Origin: Streptomyces sp. NBC_00390
GTDB lineage: Bacteria > Actinomycetota > Actinomycetes > Streptomycetales > Streptomycetaceae
Direction: 5' to 3'
Assembly (NCBI RefSeq): GCF_036057275.1
Contig: NZ_CP107945.1
Location: forward strand, 6,758,001 to 6,822,000
Length of the DNA: 64,000 nucleotides
Shown here one piece after another: positions 1-7,333 of this stretch. Made by a program: the position numbers and the translations under genes. Positions within the stretch are counted from its first letter, which is position 1. The number at the start of each line of letters is the position of its first letter. A model generated the notes under the pieces. That model made no database searches, was not told the origin of the DNA, and saw nothing but the letters and a program-made list of their open reading frames with translations.

Positions 1-82
1 GATCGCAGCCGCGCTGGTCGGCGGCTGGTACCTGGTCCGCGGCCGCGTCCGCAGGATGGCCGCGCAGAGCACGTCCCTCTGA
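1..82 (+). CDS. C-terminal end of a membrane protein (partial)
   Basis: Only the last 26 codons are inside the window, ending at the TGA at 80-82. The peptide begins with a hydrophobic stretch (IAAALVGGWYLV) followed by a basic tail (RGRVRRMAAQSTSL). That is the usual look of a last transmembrane helix and a cytoplasmic C-terminus. The family cannot be named from this piece. A strong terminator follows 28 bases downstream, so this is the last gene of its transcript. Confidence 0.6.
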   Translation, partial: IAAALVGGWYLVRGRVRRMAAQSTSL

Positions 83-401
83 CGCCCCGGACTGAGCGCA
101 CCACGGCGAGGCCCCCGCGGAACATCCGCGGGGGCCTTCCCGTATCCGCACGAGGGGTTCACCGGACCGTCCCGGCCCGACCGTGCACCCGGCGACGCGG
201 AACCCGCCCCCCACATTCCCGGACCGCGCACAACGGGCGCGCCGCCCGGCCTTGGCGCGAAAGCGGGCGACCATGGTGCCCACAACCGTTCGGGGTAAGC
301 CGCTGAGCAGCCGTCCTGGCAACAGGATTCCCTCCCGCGCAGTGCTGGGGAACGGTCATAGTGAAGGGTCGACGTCCGTTGCGAGGAAGGCAGGTTCTGC
401 T
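83..401. other. intergenic region before the mycothiol dehydrogenase
   Basis: This gene-free stretch of 319 bases holds the terminator at 110-136 and then the 5' region of the dehydrogenase gene. A purine-rich ribosome site (gaggaagg, 383-390) lies 11 bases before that start codon. The dehydrogenase frame stays open back to 183, but the upstream part does not look like the family's N-terminus. No convincing -35/-10 pair or RNA gene was seen. Confidence 0.5.
110..136 (+). terminator. intrinsic terminator
   Basis: Perfect 12-bp stem (ggcccccgcgga, 110-121, with its complement at 125-136) and a 3-base loop, followed by cctt. It sits just after the membrane protein gene that enters the window. 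Confidence 0.8.
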
Positions 402-1487
402 ATGCCGCAGCAGGTGCAGGGTGTGATCGCGCCCGGGAAGAACGAGCCGGTCCGGATCGAGGCGGTCACGGTGCCCGACCCGGGACCCGGCGAGGCCGTG
501 GTACAGGTGCAGGCCTGCGGGGTGTGCCACACCGATCTGCACTACAAGCAGGGCGGGATCAACGACGACTTCCCCTTCCTGCTCGGCCACGAGGCGGCCG
601 GTGTCGTCGAGTCGGTCGGCGCCGGGGTCGCCGACGTCGCGCCCGGAGACTTCGTCATCCTCAACTGGCGTGCGGTGTGCGGTCGCTGCCGCGCCTGTCT
701 GCGCGGCCGCCCCTGGTACTGCTTCGACACCCACAATGCGCGGCAGAAGATGACACTCGCCGGAGGCAGGGAGCTGTCGCCGGCACTCGGCATCGGGGCC
801 TTCGCCGAGAAGACCCTGGTGGCCGCCGGCCAGTGCACCAAGGTCGACCCGGCCGTCTCCCCGGCCATCGCGGGCCTGCTGGGCTGCGGTGTCATGGCCG
901 GAATCGGCGCCGCCGTCAACACCGGGCAGGTCGGCCGCGGCGACTCGGTCGCCGTCATCGGCTGCGGCGGCGTGGGTGACGCGGCCGTCGTCGGTGCCCG
1001 GCTCGCGGGCGCGGCCCGGATCATCGCCGTCGACATCGACGACCGCAAGCTCCGGACGGCCGGCGCGATGGGCGCCACACACACCGTGAACTCCCGTGAC
1101 ACCGACCCCGTCGAGGCGATCCGTGAACTGACCGGCGGCTTCGGCGCGGACGTCGTCATCGAGGCCGTCGGCCGCCCGGAGACGTACGAACAGGCCTTCT
1201 ACGCCCGGGACCTGGCCGGCACGGTCGTCCTGGTCGGCGTGCCGACCCCCGAGATGAAACTGGAACTGCCACTCCTCGACGTGTTCGGCCGCGGCGGCGC
1301 ACTCAAGTCGTCCTGGTACGGCGACTGTCTGCCGTCCCGGGACTTCCCGATGCTGATCGACCTGCACCAGCAGGGCCGTATCGACCTCGGCGCGTTCGTC
1401 ACCGAGACCATCGGACTCGACGACGTGGAGAAGGCGTTCGCCCGGATGCAGGAAGGCGACGTCCTGCGGTCCGTCGTACTGCTGTGA
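402..1487 (+). CDS. S-(hydroxymethyl)mycothiol dehydrogenase
   Basis: This zinc alcohol dehydrogenase (361 residues) oxidises S-hydroxymethylmycothiol, the adduct of formaldehyde with mycothiol, using NAD. It is the actinobacterial counterpart of glutathione-dependent formaldehyde dehydrogenase. The N-terminal GroES-like half carries the catalytic zinc site (CGVCHTD, then GHEAAG). It also carries the structural-zinc cysteine cluster (CGRCRACLRGRPWYC). The Rossmann half has GCGGVG and an acidic strand end (AVDID). The ATG at 402 was chosen over the open frame upstream because it has a good ribosome site (gaggaagg) and gives the usual family length. The mycothiol gene mshC lies 16 kb away in the same window. 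The gene looks monocistronic. Confidence 0.88.
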   Translation: MPQQVQGVIAPGKNEPVRIEAVTVPDPGPGEAVVQVQACGVCHTDLHYKQGGINDDFPFLLGHEAAGVVESVGAGVADVAPGDFVILNWRAVCGRCRACLRGRPWYCFDTHNARQKMTLAGGRELSPALGIGAFAEKTLVAAGQCTKVDPAVSPAIAGLLGCGVMAGIGAAVNTGQVGRGDSVAVIGCGGVGDAAVVGARLAGAARIIAVDIDDRKLRTAGAMGATHTVNSRDTDPVEAIRELTGGFGADVVIEAVGRPETYEQAFYARDLAGTVVLVGVPTPEMKLELPLLDVFGRGGALKSSWYGDCLPSRDFPMLIDLHQQGRIDLGAFVTETIGLDDVEKAFARMQEGDVLRSVVLL

Positions 1488-1499
1488 CCCCCGTCCGCC

Positions 1500-2441
1500 T
1501 CACCCCGGCCAATCGGCCAGCCGCAGCCCGCTGACGAAACGGCGTGGCTCACGCGTCACAGGATCGGTGAATTCCAGGGATCTGGCGAGGAGTTGCAGAG
1601 GTCTTCCGTAGTCCTCGGCGGCCTCGTCCAGCACGACCGGATACACCGGGTCGTGCAGGATCGGCACTCCCAGCGCGTTCATGTGGACCCGCAGCTGATG
1701 GGTACGGCCGGTGGTCGGCAGCAGCCGGTACCGGCCGAGCCCGCCGCGCTGCTCCACCAGTTCGATCCGGCTCTCGCTGTTCGGCTCCCCGCCCGGTACC
1801 TCCCGGGCGGCGAGCACCCCGCGCTCCTTCTCGATCCGGCTGCGTACGGTGACGGGCAGGGCGATGTGCGGGGCGTACGGTGCGATCGCCTCGTACTCCT
1901 TGCGCACCTGCCGGTCGCGGAACATCGTCTGGTACGCGCCCCGCTCCTCGGGCCGTACGACGAAGAGCACCAGGCCCGCCGTGAGCCGGTCGAGCCGGTG
2001 CGCCGGCTGGAGCCGCGGCAGATCTAGTTCGCGGCGCAGCCGGGCGAGCGCCGTCTCGGTGATATGGCTGCCACGGGGCACGGTGGCGAGGAAGTGCGGC
2101 TTGTCGGCGATCACCAGGTGCTCGTCGCGGTGCACGACGGCCACCTCGAACGGGACCCGCTCCTCGGCGGCGAAGTCCCGGTGGAAGAACAGATACCGTC
2201 CGGCCTCGTACGGCTCGTCGGACCGGACCGGACCGTCCGCCGAGACGATGCGGCCCTCGCGGAGCATGGCATCGACCTGCTCGGCCCCGATCGCGTTCCC
2301 GTACCGCTCGACCAGATGCTCCCGCACGGTGCCCCACAGCCCGTCCGGGTCGGCGGGCAGCCGCAGACGGACCGGATCGATGCCGTCGCGCTGGGGGAGC
2401 GGGGACGGCGGGGCGCTGTGTTTCCGTCGTTTCCCTCTCAC
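1500..2441 (-). CDS. RluA-family RNA pseudouridine synthase
   Basis: This enzyme isomerises uridine to pseudouridine in ribosomal or transfer RNA. The catalytic motif HRLDRLTAG carries the conserved aspartate. The later TGRTHQLRVHM segment is the family's RNA-binding and active-site strand. The basic start (RGKRRKHS) followed by a proline-rich turn matches actinobacterial members. I chose the GTG at 2441 (313 residues). The frame is also open to a GTG at 2504, but those 21 residues (MAAARRARCRHGGHGG) look non-coding. Neither start has a clear ribosome site. The gene follows the SMR gene in the same direction. The exact target RNA is not known. Confidence 0.82.
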   Translation of the reverse strand: MRGKRRKHSAPPSPLPQRDGIDPVRLRLPADPDGLWGTVREHLVERYGNAIGAEQVDAMLREGRIVSADGPVRSDEPYEAGRYLFFHRDFAAEERVPFEVAVVHRDEHLVIADKPHFLATVPRGSHITETALARLRRELDLPRLQPAHRLDRLTAGLVLFVVRPEERGAYQTMFRDRQVRKEYEAIAPYAPHIALPVTVRSRIEKERGVLAAREVPGGEPNSESRIELVEQRGGLGRYRLLPTTGRTHQLRVHMNALGVPILHDPVYPVVLDEAAEDYGRPLQLLARSLEFTDPVTREPRRFVSGLRLADWPG

Positions 2442-2529
2442 CGATGAGACTTTATGCCCACCGTGCCCACCGTGCCTGCAGCGAGCTCGGCGGGCCGCTG
2501 CCACGGGCCCGACCGCGATACTCCGGCCG

Positions 2530-2856
2530 TCATTGCTCCATCCCGCCGCCGAGATACATCACCACGACACCGATGACGATGAGCGTGACACCGATCAGCG
2601 TCGCCGGCCTCACGGGCTCGTCGAACAGCCAGACCCCGCCGAGAAAGGCTCCGATGGTGCCCACTCCCGACCACACCGCGTACACCGGCCCGACGTTCAG
2701 TGACTTGAGGGCCAGCGCCAGCAGCACGAACGCCGTCCCGTAACCGACGACCACCAGCGCGCTGGGGCCGAGCCGGCTCAGGCCGTGCGAGGCGCGCAGC
2801 GCCAGTGTTGCCATGACCTCGAAGGCGATCGCGCCCGCGACCAGCACCAATCCCAT
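2530..2856 (-). CDS. SMR-family multidrug/guanidinium exporter
   Basis: A 108-residue membrane protein with four predicted transmembrane helices, the usual size for small multidrug resistance transporters. These work as antiparallel dimers that exchange protons for cationic compounds. The essential glutamate of helix 1 is present (Glu13 in AIAFEVMATLALR). The helix 2-3 region contains the typical PVYAVWSGVGT signature, and the last helix ends in VVVMYLGGG. The ATG at 2856 has a gaggga-type ribosome site. The frame stays open upstream only because it runs through the tRNA gene. Whether the substrate is guanidinium, a quaternary amine or something else cannot be told from sequence. Confidence 0.85.
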   Translation of the reverse strand: MGLVLVAGAIAFEVMATLALRASHGLSRLGPSALVVVGYGTAFVLLALALKSLNVGPVYAVWSGVGTIGAFLGGVWLFDEPVRPATLIGVTLIVIGVVVMYLGGGMEQ

Positions 2857-2880
2857 CGGCGTGACTCCCTCGGAAACACA

Positions 2881-2910
2881 AAGATCCCCACGGATTCCCG
2901 TGGGGATCTT
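2881..2910 (-). terminator. terminator after tRNA-Leu
   Basis: Perfect inverted repeat (aagatccccacgg, 2881-2893; loop attc; its complement 2898-2910). On the minus strand it is followed by a T-rich run. It lies directly after the tRNA 3' end, and it also separates the tRNA from the SMR gene. Confidence 0.85.
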
Positions 2911-2912
2911 GC

Positions 2913-3000
2913 TGGTGTCCGAGGGGGGACTTGAACCCCCACGCCCGATAAAGGGCACTAGCACCTCAAGCTAGCGCGTCTGCCATTCCGCCACCCGGAC
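2913..3000 (-). tRNA. tRNA-Leu(GAG)
   Basis: Read on the minus strand, the acceptor stem is GTCCGGG paired with CTCGGAC. The anticodon stem is CTAGC/GCTAG around the loop TTGAGGT, which gives anticodon GAG. A long variable arm (class II) and a TTCAAGT loop are present. The 3' end ACCA shows that CCA is encoded. Length with CCA is 88 bases. A possible -10 (TATGGT, plus-strand 3043-3048) lies about 43 bases before the 5' end. Confidence 0.95.
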
Positions 3001-3187
3001 AAGGTGTCTGTCTCGCGGCCCTGGGCCGTTCCGACGTGGAAAACCATAGCAAACATTCGGACCGCCCCGATCACCCCTCTTCGCCGCGGGACGGCGGCGC
3101 GACGGCGTACTCGCGCCCTTGGGGCGGACGGCAGGATGGCGAGAGGATGAGGACGGACCACCAGCAGCGACAGTGGGAGGAACCAGC

Positions 3188-4513
3188 GTGAGCGCGTCGA
3201 GCACAGCCCGTGCCGTCACGGGTGAGGACGAGGTCGTCGACCTCTGCCGCGACCTGATCCGGATCGACACCAGCAACTACGGAGACCACTCCGGCCCCGG
3301 CGAGCGGGCCGCCGCCGAGTACGTCGCCGAGAAGCTTGCCGAGGTCGGCCTGGAGCCGCAGATCATCGAGTCGCACAAGGGCCGGGCCTCCACCGTGGCC
3401 CGGATCGAGGGCGAGGACCCTTCCCGGCCCGCGCTGCTCATCCACGGCCACACCGACGTCGTCCCGGCGAACGCCGAGGACTGGACGCACCATCCCTTCT
3501 CCGGCGAGATCGCGGACGGCTGCGTCTGGGGTCGCGGCGCGGTCGACATGAAGGACATGGACGCGATGACCCTCGCGGTCGTACGGGACCGGCTGCGCAG
3601 CGGCCGCAAGCCCCCGCGGGATGTCGTGCTCGCCTTCCTCGCCGACGAGGAGGCGGGCGGCACCTACGGCGCGCGGCATCTGGTCGACAAGCACCCCGGA
3701 CTGTTCGAGGGCGTCACCGAGGCGATCGGCGAGGTCGGCGGCTTCTCCTTCACGGTCAACGAGAACCTGCGGCTCTATCTCGTCGAGACGGCGCAGAAGG
3801 GCATGCACTGGATGCGCCTGACCGTGGAGGGCACCGCCGGCCACGGTTCGATGACCAACAACGACAACGCGATCACCGAGCTGTGCGAGGCCGTCGGACG
3901 TCTCGGCCGCCACCAGTGGCCGGTCAGGGTCACCAAGACGGTGCGCTCCTTCCTGGACGAGCTGTCCGACGCGCTGGGCACCCCGCTCGACCCCGAGGAC
4001 ATGGAGGCCACCCTCGCCAAGCTGGGCGGCATCGCCAAGATGGTCGGCGCGACACTGCGCAATTCGGCCGCTCCCACCATGCTCGGCGCCGGCTACAAGG
4101 TGAACGTGATCCCCGGGCAGGCGACCGCCCACGTCGACGGCCGCTTCCTGCCCGGCTACGAGGAGGAGTTCCTGGCCGAGCTGGACCGGCTGCTCGGACC
4201 GCGGATCAAGCGCGCTGACGTGCACGGTGACAAGGCGCTGGAGACCAGCTTCGACGGGGCGCTCGTCGATGCGATGCAGACCGCGCTGAAGGCCGAGGAC
4301 CCCATCGCCAGGGCTGTCCCGTACATGCTCTCCGGCGGCACCGACGCCAAGTCCTTCGACGATCTCGGGATCCGCTGCTTCGGCTTCGCGCCGCTCAAGC
4401 TCCCCCCGGAGCTGGACTTCGCCGGCATGTTCCACGGGGTGGACGAACGCGTGCCGGTCGATGGTCTGAAGTTCGGCGTCCGCGTCCTCGACCGATTTCT
4501 GGACCATTGCTGA
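3188..4513 (+). CDS. M20/M25/M40 family metallopeptidase
   Basis: A predicted cytoplasmic di-zinc peptidase or deacylase of the ArgE/DapE/CPG2 group, 441 residues. Metal ligands are visible: HGHTD at about 86-90, a bridging Asp in GRGAVDMKD (about 120), and the DEEAGG motif (153-158) with the catalytic Glu. The lid domain follows around residues 200-320, and the last ligand is the His in AGMFHGVDE near the C-terminus. The GTG at 3188 has a strong ribosome site (gggagg) and removes a non-conserved open stretch upstream. The substrate cannot be read from sequence. The gene stands alone, between the tRNA promoter region and the chaplins. Confidence 0.85.
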   Translation: MSASSTARAVTGEDEVVDLCRDLIRIDTSNYGDHSGPGERAAAEYVAEKLAEVGLEPQIIESHKGRASTVARIEGEDPSRPALLIHGHTDVVPANAEDWTHHPFSGEIADGCVWGRGAVDMKDMDAMTLAVVRDRLRSGRKPPRDVVLAFLADEEAGGTYGARHLVDKHPGLFEGVTEAIGEVGGFSFTVNENLRLYLVETAQKGMHWMRLTVEGTAGHGSMTNNDNAITELCEAVGRLGRHQWPVRVTKTVRSFLDELSDALGTPLDPEDMEATLAKLGGIAKMVGATLRNSAAPTMLGAGYKVNVIPGQATAHVDGRFLPGYEEEFLAELDRLLGPRIKRADVHGDKALETSFDGALVDAMQTALKAEDPIARAVPYMLSGGTDAKSFDDLGIRCFGFAPLKLPPELDFAGMFHGVDERVPVDGLKFGVRVLDRFLDHC

Positions 4514-4593
4514 TGACATACAGCTGAGATGCCACTCCCATAATCGTCAACACGTACGCATGTGACTGAGAAGAGTGAATGGAGGAATAACCT

Positions 4594-4621
4594 CGTAGCC
4601 CTTGTGTGGCCTCCTCGTTAC
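4594..4621 (+). promoter_or_regulatory. sigma-BldN-like promoter of chpH
   Basis: CGTAGC (4594-4599), a 16-base spacer, then CGTTAC (4616-4621). This resembles the sigma-BldN consensus as I recall it (CGTAAC, 16-base spacer, CGTTG-type -10). BldN is the developmental sigma factor known to drive chaplin genes. Transcription would start near 4628, leaving a leader of about 40 bases. Confidence 0.5.
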
Positions 4622-4669
4622 AGGTGTTGCGGTTCGCGGCTGGAACCGCATTGCCAACGAGGAGGAATA

Positions 4670-4903
4670 ATGATCAAGAAGGTCGTCGCTGCTGCGGCTG
4701 CCACTGGTGGTCTGGTGCTCGCCGGCGCGGGTGTGGCCATGGCCGACGCGGGTGCCCAGGGTGCCGCCATGGGTTCTCCGGGCGTGCTCTCGGGGAACCT
4801 GGTGCAGGCCCCCGTCCACGTGCCGGTAGGGGTGTGCGGCAACACGGTCTCCGTGATCGGGCTGCTCAACCCCGCCGCTGGCAACACCTGCGCCAACGCC
4901 TGA
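4670..4903 (+). CDS. chpH: short chaplin (ChpH type)
   Basis: A 77-residue secreted amyloid-forming surface protein that coats aerial hyphae and lowers surface tension. An N-terminal signal peptide (MIKKVVAAAAATGG to about AMA) precedes one chaplin domain. The domain has the hallmark SPGVLSGN, PVHVPV and CGN segments. It also has two cysteines (VCGNT and GNTCANA), as in disulphide-bonded short chaplins. There is no wall anchor. The ribosome site is excellent (gaggagga). An identical ggaggaataa also occurs at 4581-4590, upstream of the promoter. A terminator-like hairpin separates it from chpC. The assignment as chpH uses both sequence and the known chpH-chpC adjacency. Confidence 0.9.
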   Translation: MIKKVVAAAAATGGLVLAGAGVAMADAGAQGAAMGSPGVLSGNLVQAPVHVPVGVCGNTVSVIGLLNPAAGNTCANA

Positions 4904-4944
4904 TTTTTGTGACCCCGGCCCGCGAGGGTCCGGGTTTCACCCAC

Positions 4945-4985
4945 GGGCGGCTCCGGAGTGCGCGCCATGTACTCCGGAGCCGCCC
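4945..4985 (+). terminator. hairpin between chpH and chpC
   Basis: Perfect 15-bp stem (gggcggctccggagt, 4945-4959, and complement 4971-4985) with an 11-base loop. The T-run is weak, so it may be a partial terminator or an RNA-stabilising hairpin. A second, smaller hairpin (agccc 4996-5000 with gggct 5018-5022) is followed by tttt just before chpC. Confidence 0.65.
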
Positions 4986-5055
4986 GGCCTTTCCCAGCCC
5001 TCGGGCACAGCGCCCATGGGCTTTTTCCTGAAGCTGGAAGGCAGGGAAACAAAAC

Positions 5056-5904
5056 ATGCGACAGGTCACGCGTAAGGGCCTGATCACCATGGCGGCGGCG
5101 GGTGGCGTCATTGCCATCGGCGGCGGCTATGCCCAGGCGGACGCCGGTGCGGTCGGCGGGGCGTCGAATTCTCCGGGCGTGCTGTCCGGGAATTCGGTTC
5201 AGGCGCCGGTACATGTGCCGGTGAACGTCTGCGGAAACAGCGTGAACGTCGTCGGGTTGCTCAACCCGGCGTTCGGAAACGGCTGCGCCAACGAGTCCGG
5301 TTCGAACACCGGGACGGGCGGCGGGTCCTTTGCCGAGGGCGAGACGAGCAACTCGCCCGGCGTCGCCTCGGGCAACAACGTTCAGGTCCCCGTCGACGTC
5401 CCCGTGAACGTCTGCGGGAACAGCGTCACCATCGGCGGCCTGCTCAACCCGGCGTTCGGCAACGGCTGCCAGAACGGTTCGGACGGCGCCACCCCGCCCG
5501 GTACGCCGGAGGAGCCGGGTACCCCGGAGGAGCCCGGTACGCCGGAGGAGCCCGGTACGCCGGAGGAGCCGGGTACCCCGGAGGAGCCCGGTACGCCGGA
5601 GGAGCCCGGTACGCCGGAGGAGCCCGGCACCCCGGAGGAGCCGGGTACCCCGGAGGTCCCCGGTACGCCGGAGGTCCCCGGTACGCCGGAGGTCCCCGGA
5701 ACCCCGGAGGTGCCCGGCACTCCCGAGGTCCCGCTGACCCCGGCCCAGCCGAACACCCCTGGCGAGCAGACCGTCACCCCGCGCGACGGCGGTGACCAGC
5801 TGGCCGAGACCGGTTTCGGTGCGCTCGACGTGCTGGCCCCGGCGGGTGTCGGCATGCTGCTGGCGGGAGTGGTGCTCTACCGCCGCGCCCGCGCCTCGGC
5901 GTAG
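5056..5904 (+). CDS. chpC: long chaplin with sortase anchor (ChpC type)
   Basis: A 282-residue cell-wall-anchored chaplin. A signal peptide (to about AQADA) is followed by two chaplin domains (about 30-75 and 90-140), each with SPGV, PVxVPVNVCGNSV and a GNGC ending. A Pro/Glu/Val spacer of thirteen hexapeptides follows. The C-terminus has a sorting signal: LAETG (the LAxTG form used by class E sortases), a hydrophobic segment and a basic tail RRARASA. The spacer should carry the chaplin domains through the wall. Long chaplins are thought to tether the short ones on the outer face. The ribosome site is weaker (gcaggga). No separate promoter was recognised, so read-through from chpH is possible. 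Confidence 0.92.
   Translation: MRQVTRKGLITMAAAGGVIAIGGGYAQADAGAVGGASNSPGVLSGNSVQAPVHVPVNVCGNSVNVVGLLNPAFGNGCANESGSNTGTGGGSFAEGETSNSPGVASGNNVQVPVDVPVNVCGNSVTIGGLLNPAFGNGCQNGSDGATPPGTPEEPGTPEEPGTPEEPGTPEEPGTPEEPGTPEEPGTPEEPGTPEEPGTPEVPGTPEVPGTPEVPGTPEVPGTPEVPLTPAQPNTPGEQTVTPRDGGDQLAETGFGALDVLAPAGVGMLLAGVVLYRRARASA
5500..5733 (+). repeat. 18-bp coding repeat array, 13 units
   Basis: Eight units encoding GTPEEP are followed by five encoding GTPEVP, within chpC. Units differ mainly at third codon positions (ggtacg/ggtacc/ggcacc). The two blocks are therefore homogenised separately. Such arrays gain and lose units by slippage or recombination and may differ between strains. Confidence 0.95.
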
Positions 5905-5950
5905 CGACGGTCCAGGCAGCTGCCCGGACGTCCTCGCACGAGCCGAGCAG

Positions 5951-5978
5951 AGCGGGCCCCGCGGTCGCGGGGCCCGCT
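5951..5978 (+). terminator. terminator after chpC
   Basis: Stem agcgggccccgcg (5951-5963) pairs with 5966-5978 across a 2-base gap, so the effective loop is slightly larger. It lies 46 bases after the chpC stop and faces the end of the convergent small gene. Confidence 0.75.
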
Positions 5979-6005
5979 TCGTCTCTGCTCGTCCTCACTC
6001 GCCGA

Positions 6006-6194
6006 TCACCAGGTGGCGCGTACCTGGCGGATGATGCGCCGGCGCAGCCGCACCCTGCGGCTCCCGTCCCGGTGGAGGCTCAGTCGGTCCAACTCCCAGT
6101 GTCCGTACTCGGCATGGTCGGTCAGCAGTCGGGTCGCCTCCTGGCGGGAGACCCCGCGCGGGACGTACACGTCGACAAATTCGTATTCCGGCAT
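6006..6194 (-). CDS. DUF5703-family small conserved protein
   Basis: A 62-residue protein (MPEYEFVDVYVPRGVSRQEA...) of unknown function that I recognise as the actinobacterial DUF5703 type. The N-half alternates hydrophobic and acidic residues (a likely beta strand). The middle is a helix (RQEATRLLTDHAEYGHWEL). The C-half is very basic (RDGSRRVRLRRRIIRQVR), which could bind nucleic acid or an acidic partner. No ribosome site is obvious before the ATG. The gene is convergent with chpC and divergent from the next gene, only 47 bases apart, so the two share a control region. Confidence 0.75.
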   Translation of the reverse strand: MPEYEFVDVYVPRGVSRQEATRLLTDHAEYGHWELDRLSLHRDGSRRVRLRRRIIRQVRATW

Positions 6195-6241
6195 CGCATC
6201 TATTGTGCGGGCACAGCCCCGGTACGGATAGCGTCTGCACT

Positions 6242-6901
6242 ATGTCTGATGCTGCGCAGCCCACGGCTGCCGAGGTACGTGCCGCCGCCGAGGCGGTCAA
6301 AGCCGCACTGGACCGTCACCTCGAGGCGGTCGAGAACCGCACGGGAGAGGACGACCCGGCCGTCTATGACGCCTTCAACGCACTCGCCGCAGCGGCGGAG
6401 GCGTACGACGAGCGGCTCTACGACCGTTACGACGAGGTCACACCCTTCGAGATCCCTGGTGCGGACGATTCTCTGCCGCCCTACGCGGGCCCCGAGGAGC
6501 CGAACGCCCTGAGTGTGCTGATCCGCCGGGACTACGCGGTGGTGGAGCCCCAGCGACTGCTCGCGCAGGCACAGCGCATCGCCGATCTGGACCCCGACGA
6601 GGACCGCCCGGCGAATGCCCCGACCGTCGGCGCGAGCGTGCATGCCGCGCTCGGCGTACTCTTCGGCGAGTTCGAACCGGACGAAATCGCCTCCCGGCAC
6701 AAGGAGTTCGGACTCGGCGAGGGCGACTCGACACTCTGGGTGTCGGCTGCGGACGAGCTGCCCGAGCCCGGTGAGTGGCTGAGCGTCCCCTTCGACCAGG
6801 CGGATCCCGAGCGGGTCGTATGCCGCTTCGACGTCAGCTCGGTCTTCGACGAGGACGACTCTGGCGAGGACCCGGACGAGGTGGACGAGGCGGACCGCTG
6901 A
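6242..6901 (+). CDS. conserved hypothetical acidic protein
   Basis: A 219-residue soluble protein with no family I recognise. It is mostly helical, with an Ala/Glu-rich N-terminal helix pair (about 10-65) and a conserved-looking middle (LSVLIRRDYAVVEPQRLLAQAQRI). The C-terminal 25 residues are strongly acidic (DEDDSGEDPDEVDEADR). No signal peptide or membrane segment is present. The start is notable: TAGCGT at 6229-6234 lies 7 bases before the ATG and there is no ribosome site, which suggests a leaderless mRNA. The gene ends before an 18-bp terminator stem. Confidence 0.8.
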   Translation: MSDAAQPTAAEVRAAAEAVKAALDRHLEAVENRTGEDDPAVYDAFNALAAAAEAYDERLYDRYDEVTPFEIPGADDSLPPYAGPEEPNALSVLIRRDYAVVEPQRLLAQAQRIADLDPDEDRPANAPTVGASVHAALGVLFGEFEPDEIASRHKEFGLGEGDSTLWVSAADELPEPGEWLSVPFDQADPERVVCRFDVSSVFDEDDSGEDPDEVDEADR

Positions 6902-6968
6902 CGCACGAGACCGTCGGGACCTGATCGGTCCCGTACGGCTCGGGCACGCACACCCACGAAGAACGCCC

Positions 6969-7011
6969 GGCCCCGGCCGGGACGACATCCGCAGTCGTCC
7001 CGGCCGGGGCC
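6969..7011 (+). terminator. strong bidirectional terminator
   Basis: Perfect 18-bp stem (6969-6986 with 6994-7011) and loop atccgca, followed by ttc. It separates the hypothetical gene ending at 6901 from the convergent RecD-like gene. Confidence 0.85.
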
Positions 7012-7333
7012 TTCGGCGTTGCCGGCCGCCGCGCCCGGCTCGCGCACTGTGCCGTGCCGGGCGCGGACGTTCGTGGCGTCGGGGCACGGTTCATGCAGCC
7101 GGGGCGCGCCGCCCCGGCCGACGCACCGAAGGTGCGCCTCTCCGGGCGGTCTGCGACCGCACCCTGGCCTGTGCGTCCGGGCAGGCCCGTCCGGCGTGGG
7201 CTTGTACCGCCGTTGCCGGCCGCCGCCATGCGGCACGGTTCCCCGCGGACGGCCGAGGCGATCGCATCGGGAGCTCTCGGCGCCCACACCGCCCTTCGGG
7301 CACAGGTGGTGCACCAGCCCCGGCCGCCGGCGC
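7012..7333. other. gene-free stretch between convergent genes
   Basis: About 320 bases with no credible gene. It holds a small hairpin (cgcacc gaa ggtgcg near 7122) and a repeated 13-mer (gttgccggccgcc) near 7018 and 7214. The open frames crossing it are GC-rich artefacts. Nothing functional was identified. Confidence 0.5.

Noticed and set aside
4581..4605. Extra upstream start for chpH using the first ggaggaataa
   Set aside because: It would precede the likely promoter and add a Cys-rich non-signal extension before a perfect signal peptide.
5500..5733. Short regular repeats suggesting a CRISPR array
   Set aside because: Units are directly adjacent without spacers, in frame, and encode the chpC proline-rich linker.
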